Positions 1 to 13,000 of a stretch of 64,000 nt of DNA are shown in pieces (positions within the stretch are counted from its first letter, which is position 1; each line of letters starts with the position of its first letter). The translations under genes were made by a program, and so were the position numbers. The stretch spans positions 133,551,990-133,615,989 of the forward strand of contig CP136067.1 in the NCBI GenBank assembly GCA_032622095.1. The letters run 5' to 3'. The notes beneath the pieces are model-generated. The model saw only the letters and a program-made list of their open reading frames with translations, was not told the DNA's origin and did no database searches. The DNA comes from Siphonodentalium dalli. Taxonomy: Eukaryota; Mollusca; Scaphopoda; Gadilida; Siphonodentaliidae.

Positions 1-264
1 AGGTGTAATCCCTTCTATACTAAAGCATCAGTGATGAGTAGTTATCCCATAAGAAATTTTCAAATAATAAATTCAACAAACGACCAGTTTGTTGAACATA
101 TTATCTAAAAATTTCCCTCAATAAATAGGGCTCCTTCTATACTTTTATTTATCTGTTGTCTGCTTTTATCACCTTATCATCCCTTCAAATCAATAATAGA
201 CCATTCCGATGTACATTTTTTAACTGACTGGGAGAATCCATTTCTTCATTATAGAGAGGGTTAA
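1..264. mobile_element. TTAA-ended repeat (family E), cut by the window edge
   Basis: Shares with 23059-23286 and 50405-50862 the blocks TGATGAGTAGTTCCC, CTGTCTGTCATCTGC and ACCATTCCAATGTATA, and ends in a GGGTTAA-like edge. TTAA ends suggest a piggyBac-like non-autonomous element. Further fragments lie at 8970-9078, 12209-12342, 44236-44325 and 57418-57502. Confidence 0.65.
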
Positions 265-328
265 TTCTTCATCTTCATGAGCCAGGACAGACTCTGGTAA
301 AGACAAAATTTATTTTGCTCACAAATTC

Positions 329-356
329 TCTTTATTTAATCAGGAGCACTTTTATT
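329..356 (-). terminator. Candidate poly(A) signals downstream of the gene
   Basis: Two AATAAA hexamers on the minus strand (plus-strand TTTATT near 332 and 349) lie about 550 bases after the stop codon. Weak evidence; other AATAAA matches occur by chance in this AT-rich DNA. Confidence 0.3.
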
Positions 357-612
357 GCCAATAATTAAAGATTAAAGAATGGGTGAAATTACGGGCTGGT
401 TTTTTAAAATTCAAATCTATAAACCTTCCTAACCTCACCCATTCTTGACATTTCCGGTTATTACTTTAAGTTTGGGATTTTAAATTCATATTTCAGGAAT
501 ATACACTACTTATTATATTATATAATGGATTGTTTTCTATAAAAATTATCTGACATAGAAACTAAAATTGTGTATTTACACAAAGGAAGAAACTGTTATT
601 TTAAGAGGTATA

Positions 613-786
613 CAGTAATGCCCTAAATAAACGACTCCTTAACCACAGCAGAATTACGGGTAATTGTTCAGGATTTAGTCGGAAATATGGCTTGTTGTCA
701 TTCATCAGAAAGCTCTCCGACGAAATCCTGAAAAGTTACCCATAATTCTGCTGTGGTTAAGGAGTCGATTATTTAGGGCATTACTG
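613..786. mobile_element. TA-flanked hairpin MITE (family A)
   Basis: Starts CAGTAATGCCCTAAATAA and ends with its inverse, flanked by TA. Nearly the whole element folds into one hairpin. TA duplication and CAGT ends point to a Tc1/mariner-type parent. This copy serves as a reference for the family; others are listed separately. Confidence 0.85.
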
Positions 787-899
787 TAGATTGAGATTTA
801 TGGCCTGTGGTTTATCACAGAAACAAGGTTTTTGGTAGGTGCTTGTTCTTCATTGTTATTAGCATTCAACATTCGTAATAATACCAATAATTCAATTCC

Positions 900-1054
900 T
901 CATTTCACAGGCATGGTCCTGAAACCCCGCATGTGCAACCTTTTTAATCGCGTTTTGCAGATTGCGGTAAGTTTATATAAACTTGGTCCGAACTGAGATC
1001 TAACATGTCCGTTTCCGGATTCAAATTTCACGTTCGTCATGATGAATAATTGGT
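900..1054 (-). CDS. KIF28: KIF28-like exon 26 (C-terminal tail, stop)
   Basis: With acceptor GTCTACAG and entry phase matching exon 25, encodes [20 protein letters not shown] then [20 protein letters not shown] and [11 protein letters not shown], then TGA (900-902). The phase match and coding-like composition support it. I cannot confirm the tail family by alignment. The same frame stays open upstream of the acceptor, but only through intron-like sequence. Confidence 0.7.
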
Positions 1055-4000
1055 CTGTAGACTCATTAAAAAATGTGCCCATGATACTTTATTGGGTGAA
1101 ATAAATCATGGAGACCTTAAACTAACTTTTGTGAACATTTGGTTGGGTAATAATGGCCATATTAAATCCAAAGTTAGCCGATCCAGGGGTGGAATGCTTC
1201 GTTGGCGTGTGCCCCAGAAATAAGAAATAAAAAATTAAATTCAAAAACGCACACCCGCGTACTGTTCAAAATGTTTCAGCCTGAGAAATGGGAAATTGAC
1301 TCTTTGTATTGGCTAAAGACCAGCTCCATCTTAAAATATTGTAAATGAAAGACCTGTGTATGATACATATATCATTATATACTGATTGAATTTAACACCT
1401 GGAGTTCAGTGCATGGAGGGAGGTCAGGTAAGCCTAAGTAAATAAAACAAATATTTGTTCTCAGGCATCCTTGTTATTAGAGAGGGCTTCAATAAAAACT
1501 TATATTTATATATTAACCCTTTCATGATGGGAGCCATGCTGGTGCAGCATTAAAGATCCTGTGCCAGTTCATTCTCTTGCATATGCGAATCTTCTATAGG
1601 GAGCCTCACATATATAAGAGAATGCACTGACGTACAAGGTCAATGTAAATATAATTAGGCCAATGTATTCTCTGATATATATGAGGCTCCATATGGGAGA
1701 CTCTCATATATAAGAGAATGCATTGGCACAGGATTTTCACAAATTTTCAGGAAGCTCTAATAACGTAAGGTTTAACTGAACATTTTCCATATGCTCAAAC
1801 CTTGAGTTATATATGAATATATCATCAATAGGCTTATGTTGGAAATAATTGTTTTCACCAATTGGCATGGGACAGGAAATGTTACTATTTTGAAAACATC
1901 GTAACATTTTGTATTGAATATTTATCTTTTAAAACAAATTTATGTAAAAACTGTAACACAAGCCTGATTATAGTGTGCCTGTCATTTGCAGAATGAGGTC
2001 CCCAGAGGGTGAATTTAGTATGCTAGCCTGCTATGTGGGATAGTGTCACTAAATTCACCCTCTAGGGACCTCATTCTGCAAATGACAGGCACACTATAAT
2101 CAGGACTGGTGTAACACAAGATGTGTCCCCTGTCTTTTTTGAGAATAATGATGCAAATATGTTTTCAAAAATAGTTTCGTAAAACATTGAGTTGTTGCTG
2201 GAAGTGTTGAATGAGATAGAGCATATTGAGGCTGTTAACCCTTTACCCAACAAAAGGGCCCTGTGCCAATGCATTCTCTTATATATGCGAGTCGACCATA
2301 GGTCGCCTCGCATATATAAGAGAATGCATTGGCTTAACACATTAAAAATTATAAAATTGTTAAAGAATGTAAGAAAAAAATGGTAAAAAGTGTTAAAAAA
2401 GATTTTTTTTAGGCCAATGCATTCTCTTATATATGCGAGGCGACCTATGGTCGACTCGCATATATAAGAGAATGCATTGGCACAGGGCATAACTGTAATA
2501 ATCACAATGTGGTCAAGGAGCCGGTTCCAATGATATCCATATTTGTATGGTTCTATTGAGACAGACCGAAGATATTTTAGGCTGTTGAAGCTTTATTTGG
2601 CCGGTTTTGGCCGTTTTGTTGGGTAAAGGGTTAACATATGTTATTTCTTGAACTATATCACTATGTAAAGCATAAATTTACCCCCCCCCCCACACACTGC
2701 CCAGGTAGGAACGCAGCAGGTCTTCCTCATAACATCACACACAAACCTGATTTCTTCTGTGAGCTTCTAGATTCAGATCTCCGCGGTGATTCAACTGAGT
2801 CTTTCATTCTCGCGGGAGAAACCTGTTTTTCCTGGGTGTTGTTCTGCGGAGGACCCTGTCTGGCTTTATGTGGAGAGTTTTCTCGAGTTGAATGACTGCT
2901 CTTAGAAGACGTTGACGATTTTATACTTTTCGACCTTGCTTTGCCCTTTGACCCCTCGTCATCTGAGGAATCAGAATCGCTTGAATCAGAATCGCTGTCA
3001 TCTGAAATTACATATTAAGCCATTGGAAATTTCAAATGCAGCCAAATTAACACAGTATACTTGATCTCAGTGAAATCATTGGCTTCAGTTATGTACAGTA
3101 ATGCCCTAAATAACCGACTCCTTAACCACAGCAGAATTATGGGTAATTTTTCAGGATTTAGTCGGAAATATGGCTTGTTGCCATTCATCGGAAAGCTCTC
3201 AATGAGAATCGATTATTTAGTGAGAGCTTTCCGATGAATGGCAACAAGCCATATTTCCGACTAAATCCTGAAAGATCACATAATATAAAATATATGCCAT
3301 ATTATATACCATTTGAAAGAGGAAGCTCCAAAACAATGTATTTTCAACTTATTCGATGTAATAAATTGTGAACATGTTGTTCTTGTTGAGATATCGATGT
3401 CTGTTATGTGCTAAAGTTTCTGCACAAAGTCGACTTTTTTCAATGGAAGGGGAATAACTCTATATATTTAGATATAGAGTTATTTCCCTTCCATTGAAAA
3501 TAAACTACGGTTTGAATTATGTTGCATTCTGGGAGCCATAACAGGGGAAATGATTTTATGATTTCAGCTATTTTCTATTACTCTATGGGCACCTTCTGAG
3601 ACACAGACATTCCAAATGGTGATGAATTATAGTATTTTAATCATATTTATGGCATAGATTGTTATTAAAACAGTATATCAAGGCACTATAAAAAAGACAA
3701 ATCGGTGACTCGAAAATTAAGTGGGTCTTTAAACAAAGCAACACAGATGGGAGCATGCACAATGGAGTGTCGTCTGCTGCAGTCTATGTGCGGCTCTCTA
3801 TGGGTCATGGACGGACGGGTTAAATGTTAGACGAAAGAACAGTAAGTGACAAGTTGGGGTTATAAGTACCGGAGTAAGAGTTTATCTACCCCCGCTGTAC
3901 ATCTACCACCCTGGGAGGAGGGGGCAATAACTTAGGTTATCTCCCGCTGATCATCTTCCCTCTGACCTGAAAGTTTCTTACCTTAATAAGTTACTCTCAT

Positions 4001-7000
4001 TTTTTTATCATTCAATATGACTCACAAAAACTATCATTTGTGACAAGGAAGCATGTTTTTTCTTCCGCAGAGACATTATAGTTCGGAATTACCCAGTTTA
4101 CACCACCTGAATTTTTTAACCTTAACACCTAACGGGCAGTTACTCTCATTTTATTATTCAATATGACTATGCGACTCAGACAATGATTTATTATTTATAT
4201 GTGAAAGAGGCAATAATTTAAGTTTGGAGAATTTTCCTTGAAAATTACCTACTACCATTAGATGTTGAGGTAAAATAAATTCGAGGGGGAGATAAATTAG
4301 GGACCCTACGGTAATTTTAAAGTAAAATTCTTTGAACTCTTCTCGCATAGTCATATTCAGACAATAAGATGATAGTAACTGGTCATTAGATCTTGAGGTA
4401 AACAAAGGGGGGAGATAATCCACACCGTATTACAGATCCGGATTACCACCGGTCACGATGCAGATCACTACCGGCTGTTTTGACAAAAGCGTGCCACGTG
4501 GCATCATTGTAGTTGGATCATTTTTGCCCTACATTCTGTGGAAGGTGTGAATTTTTTCTCCCTTCGTGTATAGGAGTAACTGGGCTAGCGGAGGACGCCG
4601 ATAAATCTGATAAGTATACAATATATGTTCACTTAATCTTATATTTGTAACGCATGTTTACCATAGTGTTTCATTATTTCGAGCAGTAGCTGATATGGAT
4701 GGTTCATGTTTTATTTCTTTATGCGGTATTCTCGTGGTACGAAAAGATAGACCATTTACTAAGTCATTCGCCTAATGTACACGTTTGTATGTTCGATTTG
4801 TGGCCATCTGGGACGTTTTGAACATAGATACCCATGAAATGAACGGGTACGTATCTGTACCGGCAAATAGTGAACGGTGCCGATCCGCATCCTGTTTTTT
4901 GGAACCCATGAGTATGGAAATCGATACTACGCGTTTAATTTACATTCAACTTGACAAACCATATTGCCATTTTGTACAGTTATATGGACATTCTTGTATA
5001 CGCAACAGAAATAAGAGAAAATTCCATGTATTTGCATCATGTATTGTGCCAATGAAGATAAATAATGGGCCACGTGCAACTAGATCCTAGTAACATATGC
5101 TACCTCTAAGGTTATCGTAGGCGATTATTTTATATTTTCTTGGCGTGGCCATTTTCTAATGTATGTAAGAAAGACGGCGGCAACAAACTTTGTGTGGGTT
5201 ACATTCAGATATATAATATAATTAACGTTTTAGTCGACCTACCGTTACACAAATTGCCACTTTCAGCCGGTAGTGATCCGCATCGTGACCGGTGGTAATC
5301 CGGATCGGTAATACGGTGTGTAATCTATGTAATTTTAAATGAAAATACTCCGAATTTTAAAATGGTTTCAGGAACATGCGCGCATACCTGACAAACAGGA
5401 AACTGACTATGCATGATCTTAATGAGAGGGGTAACATAATGCCCTAAATAATCGACTCCTTAACCACAGCAAAATTATGGGTAACTTTTCAAGATTTAGT
5501 CAGAAATATGGCTTGTTGCCATTCATCGGAAAGCTCTCACCCATAATTATGCTGTGGTTAAGGAGTCAATTATTTAGGGCATTACTGTAAGCTTGGTATC
5601 CAATTTGGGGTCATAGTTCACCTACGCTCTGCACGTTTCACACTTTTGTTATTGAGGACACTTACCAATGCTTACCTTTCTCCTCGAGAATAAGTTTGAT
5701 GCATTTGTTTGCCTCGTCCGCGTTATTAGTGTTATATAATTCCTTCACTAATTTTGTCGACAGTTTCTTCTTGTTCTTCTTCTCAGCTTCAGCCAACATC
5801 CTCTTCATTGCATCCTGAAAAAAAACAAGAGATTCACCAGGATGTGGCAAAATACGCAAGTGGTAATTCCAACAGAGGGCCATAACTCTGGTGAAAATTG
5901 GTAGGAGGAACCTAAATTTGAACTTGACCTGTATTTTGCCCTAGTAAACCCACGTACCAAAATTCATTCCATTCAGTTGAGACTATCTATCTAATATTAT
6001 CATCAGGAAACCAAAAGTGAACGAACGGACAGATAAATAACAGAAACTTAAAATGTCTGGTATTTTAGCCGATGATCATACTATAAATTTGATTATCAAG
6101 TCACTCACGTTACAAAATAATTTTGGGTTTTTGAATTAGATTCCAATTTTGGGGTAAAAAAAAGTTTAGTCAAGAAAGTTATCCAATTTATAGGATTAAG
6201 TATTATTGGGGGTGGGGTCATTTTTTTTTTGTTCTGGGGACATGTGGGGGGGGGGGGGTGGATGTAGGGTGATATCATACCATTTTGACCATCATTTTCT
6301 CTTGCCGTTTCTGCAGCAGCTGGTATTGCATTATGTACTTAATCTTTTCTGGATCGAAAGTCTGGAAAATACACAATTCACACATGTTAAAGAGTCATCA
6401 ATGAAATATGTAACACCATATGTTAATCTCCTGTTTAATTTTTTGGGAATAATATTACATAGCCCGTCTGTGTTACACTAAATCCTGTTTGGTGATTGGT
6501 CAACTATCAATAGGGTTACCCGTTTCATACCCAAATAGCACAGACCGCAACACAAACACGACGTCACAAATTGTTGACCTAATCACTAAAAGCGGTCAGC
6601 AGAATAATTGGGTCTGCTTTTCAAATTTCAGTTGTATTGCATCTGAAGCCAGTTATTTATATCGATCACATTAACATTGCTAAGTGCTTGGAAAACATAT
6701 TCGGCTGACATAATGTGCTGCATGGGCTAGTCTCAAATTCCTGGCAGATTTTGTGAAAATAAATAATACAATCAGCTTTTTTATGGGAATAAATCATCGA
6801 CTAAACAGAGGTGGCAGGAGCACATGCCCCCCCCACCCCCCCCCCCCCCCACCATTTTTCACCACTCATGGGTAACATTCAAGTTGTAGCTCATCATGTG
6901 GCATGAACATCAACATATTTTTCAAAATTTTCTACAGGGGAGTATACCCCTAGACCCGACTAATGGACTCGCGATCGATATGTGGACACCACCAGGGTCT

Positions 7001-10000
7001 ACGCTGGAATGAAATTTACCTTTGCCAAATAATTTGCCAAATGAAAATATTTTTTGCCAAATTCTATTAGAATTTGCCAAATGTTATCCCTGATAGTATC
7101 ATTTTCTGCAACCTTGATTGAGTTTTATGTTTCGACACTCATGGTTTGAAGAACGTTTGATATCAATAGGAAAGCAGTTAGTTAATAATTATACTCGCTT
7201 GTCATACAACACCAATCACTGAACAATAAAATGATAGAAGATAGAAGAGTTGCTTCATCAGAAGGGAACATCACAAGAGGATTAGCTATGTAAACACCAA
7301 CACCACTCTAAATACTGGTATAATCCATCCACCAATTGATAATAATGTTAGCAGATTAACTGCATCTTAATGTAGGTGTTAACTTTTCCGAAACCATATA
7401 CAACATAACTAATATAATTCTATTGTAATAGTTTCCTAAAATAAATGGTATTGATTGACCGATATTTTTCAACTTTATTGTGGAATTAAAAAGTGACTTG
7501 CCAAAACTTTTGCCAAATAAAAATATTTTTTGCCAAATGTGAATTATTTTGCCATTGGCAAATTTGGCAAGTAGCAGCGCGAACCCTGCACCACATGCAT
7601 ACTTTATGTTTAGTGTAAATCCAATGATTATGAATTTACTGATGCAGTATGTGTCTCACGATATCCCCCCTGAGTATCTCCCCCATGGCCCCATGGGAAG
7701 AAAAATGAGGTTATCACCCCCCACACTGCTAAAAAATGTAACACCCCCCCCCCACCCACTTATTTTGAGCTTTCGCCACCCCTGTCGATAAACAAAATAC
7801 TTTGGTGAATTATAACAAGCTCCCCTTTAGCGATAGTTTCTGTTTGCTTCTGTGTCAAACATTTTGGTGTAGCTATTATCTTATGACTAGAGTGCATTTA
7901 TTTATGTGATTGGATGATAGCTAGATGATATGAGGTCGTCTTCATTGAAATAAGTCATATAACAAACCACTGAAATATTTCATGTATCACATGGTAGCCT
8001 TGATTTGGAAATTACAACCCTGCAGAAATTTGATGTATCATGTCCAAGATCAATATACTGTTTGGAAAGTAATTTTTTTTTTTTACCCCATGTCTATTCA
8101 TGTAGTACAGGTTTGTTTACGTTCCCTAATCCAGCCGTACATATCCCATGAGACCAAGGGCCGAATATGATACGGCTGGCTGCGGGTAGGTAAAAACCCG
8201 TACTATGTGAACAGATAAGGGCTAACAGTAATAACAACTGAAGCAATAGTACTGACCTATGTTTACACCTTGACTTATTTTTTTTTAGTAATGACCTTGA
8301 CCTACCTTTTTGTTTGTATTTGCGGCATGAACAGAACCGGATTTTCCAGCGTCACTTTTTAACATGGCAGCTTTAGTGTTCACTGATTTCTTCTTTGACG
8401 GCTCCTTTTGTTGCCCCCAAATCTGCAGCATCATAGCTCCGTCTTTTAAGAAATCAACCAACTGTAAAGGGAAGTATACAGGGATTACTCAACAGTGAAC
8501 CCTAATCCTAAACCAATTGACCAAAAAATGTAGGAATAAAAGCTCGGAAAAAATTAAACATGTTGTGAAAATGTTCTAAGTCGAAATAGGGGAATAACTC
8601 CACATAAAAAGTCGGACAAGTGCTCATAATCGCAGGTGCACAGGTTCCCATGGTATTAAATATCTGTGCCAAGTTTAAAAAAAAAAAATGTCCTCAAAAT
8701 GTAGGAATAAAAGCTCAGACAAAATTACACATGTTGCGATAGTTTTCTAAGTCGAATAAGGGAGACAACTCCACAAAAAAAAGTAGGACAGACATCATAA
8801 TCGCAGGTAAACAGGTTCCCATGGTGGTTGATGTCTGTGCCAAGACGGACAAGCTGATTTTAGTATACCCTCAATATACTTTGTTGCTGGGGGGTATAAC
8901 CAGAGGCGTGACTGTGCCAATATGACTGTAATTGAGCTACATTAATAGTACTCATGCTGTCCTTCTATTAACTGTCGTATGCTTATTGTTCCGGAAAACC
9001 CCTCCAGATGAGTGATAGATCGTTCCAATGTATACTTTTATAACTGGTGGGAGAATCCGTTCACTATAGTAAGGGTTAAAAAGGGTTGGAACCTCAAATT
9101 ATACAGTATGGTGTTTTCAGTTGTACAAGTATATTTTTTAGAACATTCAGGGTGAAAGTTTTATAGATTAAAATTTAAAGTACATTTAGGAAATAGTGTT
9201 CTGTCCTAGTTGTTACTTCAGTTTGCAGCTGTTATTTTAGATTTACCTTTTTCGTAGCTTTGGGAAATGAGAATTTCTGTGAGAAGTTCCAGTCGGGATT
9301 ACTGGTGCCCTTGATTGATGGAGATTTAACAAACTCATCTTCTTCCTGGATCTTATACCGACAGCTGATTGTCTGAAAGAGAGACAGATGTATAATGTGA
9401 CCTGGGCCTGATATGATTGACAGCTGATTGACTGTAAAAAAGAGAGATAGAGGTTACACTGGAACTTACTCAGACTGCAGATCATCTGAAAGAGAGAGAG
9501 AGAGAGGGGAGAGAGAGATAAATATAATGAACTGGGACTGACAGGAAGAACTGGCTGGTACATGTGACAAGGATATCTGATAGACTGGAATAGAGATATA
9601 GGGCCAACTAGATCACATCCATTATACTAATTATATGTATATTTATCCTTTACACAAGCCTTGACATAGCGTGTCTGTCATTTGCAGAATGAGGTCCCCA
9701 GAGGGTGACTTTAGTAATGCTGTGGGGTAGCATCACTAAATTCACCCTCTGGGGACCTCATTCTGCAAATGACAGACACGCTATTTCAAGGCTTGCCTTT
9801 ACATCACTCAAATCTTTGGTATATGGTTGAATGTAAAGTCATTAATTTTGATAATATATTTATTCCAACAATAATTCAAACCATTGCTCCCTATTTTCAT
9901 TCAATTTCTGTATCTCATGGAGTTGACCTTCAGAGAAAATGAAAAATTAACATGCTACACATCACAATTTCATACTCTTTGTGAACTTTCCCAGCTTTAT

Positions 10001-13000
10001 AATAAAATTAAACCATAAAACCAGAAACATATTTTCATATTGTTCTAACTCCCTTCAATCCCTAAAATGGTGTATTGCTGCCTTAATATAGACGAAGAAA
10101 CCAGCATGACTCGTAATATTTGTGGAGAAGATATTGGTGATGAATAAATGAACTAAAACGATTCCACCAAAGAGGTACATTGAATCGTCGTAAAGCTTAC
10201 CAACAGTTACTATATTCACCTAATACAATGAACCAATATATGCCTTTTTTTTCTGTTGCCCAGTATGTAACTTATTTATTGATCGTCCGGGTGAGGGCAT
10301 ATTTATGATTCTGGTTCATCGAGGCCAATATATTTTGAAAATGGCCAAAGATACTTTCATTTGGTTAAACATTATGGCCAAAATGTTTTCAGGGCTCTAG
10401 TCAGCAATCACCTCTCAAATTATCATCATATCTGTGTGATATCCTTAATTCGTTAACAGGTAATAAGCAGATGCTCACCTGTGTATGAATAGCAATCTAT
10501 CAAAAGTCATACATTCTTACTTATCAAAACAATGATGATTTAATAGCTGTTAGAATGTTGTCCTTTCTAAACCCTTCCATGACTGAGCTTACTGCAATTT
10601 TGCGCAAATCTTGTGCCAATGCATTCTCTTATATATGCGAGTCTCCCATAGGGAGCATCGCATATATGAGAGAATACATGGGCCTAACAATATTTACCTT
10701 GACCTTGTACGCCAGCACATTCTCTTATATATGCGAGGCTCCCTATGGGAGACTCGCATTTATAAGAGAATGCACTGGCACAGGATCTTTAATGCTGCAC
10801 CAGTGCAGCTCCTGTCATGACAGGGTTAATAAATTGACCATATAGAGAGGATACTCACTGTGAATTTTGCTGGCAGGCCCCTCGCACTGATGACATTCAC
10901 CATAAAGTTGATGTTTTTCCCGACGAGTTCATTCGGGTCTTCTATATAAATGTCATCCGATTCGGTGTAGATTTTACCCTTGTCATTACATGGAAGGACT
11001 TCAATCTGAAAAAATTTAATTCAAGTAAAATTAGTTTCAATATTTCTAGTGAAAAATTATTCTGATTACGTGCAGATTTTACCCTTGTCATTACATGGAA
11101 GGACTTCAATCTGAAAAATGTCGATTTAAAGATGCATAATCCGAATTAATCGGGGGAAGAAAAAAAATATTTGAGTCGAGGAACCCACCACCATCAAAGC
11201 TCAGAGTGATCAGATATCGATTTTTGAAATCTATTATTTTTCACCACCGATAATTTTTAGTGGCCCAGTAAAGAGTAGATGAGAAAACTGTGTCAAACCA
11301 AATTGCAGATGAAGATGGATAACTCTAAAATCAAGTGGCTTTTCTGTGTTAGATATTTGACAAACCGGCAAAATTTCGTTGAACAGAATGTTGATAAATA
11401 ACAGGTTTTGGGCAATTTGATACTATAGTTGACTGTGGTTAGCATTATTTTTGGGCAATAAAATGATTCTGATAACTGAGCGGCATTTAAAAAAATGTTG
11501 TTGTTGTGGAATCTGATGACATGGGGACCATCGACTCAGATTGAGTACCTCTAAAGGGGGACTGTATTTCAATCCAATTGAGACACCTTCTAACTAATAT
11601 ATTCAACGGTAAATATGAAATAAATTAATTAATTTTAGTCGAGGATGTGCATGCAAATACAAAGAACTGCAGATAATAATATGATAATTATACTAAAAAT
11701 AGTATTTGACTGCATTCATTTACTAAATTACATTATCTGAAAAGTTTCGGTATAATTAATTAATTAATAATTAACCATTCTTCGACATAAACCAGTATTA
11801 ATCCTACCGATTTCACTAGCTGGTTACATCAAAGGAAATTAAGACTAGACCACACTATTACTTTGAGCACACCATCTTCAAATCAGAATTCTAGAGATTT
11901 TGATCTGATTGATTATCATCAATGATTATCATCGCCTTTGTAAAGAGATGGGATGACATTATAACTCACATTGAGCACACCGACTTTCTTTCCTTGATAA
12001 TCGATCACATGACATTACAACTAATCAAACACATGGCATGATAACTTACATTGAGCACACCGACTTTCTTTCCTTGATAATCGATCACATCCAGCTGTTC
12101 TTTGGCTTCAATCTGAAATAATGATGAATAAAATATTGGGGACAAATTCGACAAATATATGTGCCAAATTTCCCCACAGCACAAAAATTTAAGCTATTAA
12201 AGGATCCCTTAACCCTGTCTACACTAATATGGATTCTCTCACACAGTTAAAAAAGTACAACAAACGACCTATGGCCGTTTGTTGAAATTGTTATCTTAAC
12301 ATTTCCCTAAGGGATGACTACTCATCAATGATGCTTCAGTAAACAGGTCAGGCACAACATGAATTCAACTATTATAGTTATAATATTTATGTCCAAAATT
12401 GTACCTACCTTGTATTTAAGTATATAAATAAAAGCAAATAGCTGGCTCATTTGGGGAGCCTTTATTCAGCCTTTATTCATTTCTTATGAAACCTCTCAGG
12501 TACATGTATGTGGCATGTCAGGGGCTAATACAGGCTGAATTTGACCAGGTATCAAAGATTTGGACAGCCTAAATTTTCAGCTCTAAATACCATAGCACTG
12601 ATGTCATAAATATCATAATACCATATAAGATAATGCACTGGCACTGGCACAGGGTCTTTAATGCTACATCAGCGCAGCTCGCGTCACGAAAGGGTTAAGT
12701 GATTTGACATACTAATATTGCGACTCACAGCGCATAAACTTGTTTAACTCAAGTATTTCAATAAGTTTGTATAAAAATTTCCAGAACAATACAACATTCT
12801 TTCATATAAATTAAATAAAGTGACTCCCTGTTTTTTTGTGGAAACTATGTGATCGTACAAAACAGTGCACACACACAGGCAAAGTGCACTTGTAGCAACA
12901 TTACAGCATATGAACAGTTTCCTGATAAAATTGGGTGGAAATAGACTGAAGGACAAGCTGATTTTAGGATGGAGTATGACCATACCATCCATATAAGGTA

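Noticed and set aside
4785-5090. 101-codon frame inside the 4421-5320 element
   Set aside because: No recognisable transposase or other domain, not listed as a gene.
10611-10820. Recurrent small frames containing CQCILLYMR and similar peptides (also at 2192, 51826, 51857)
   Set aside because: They are translations of the hairpin stem of family B elements on either strand and carry no independent coding signal.
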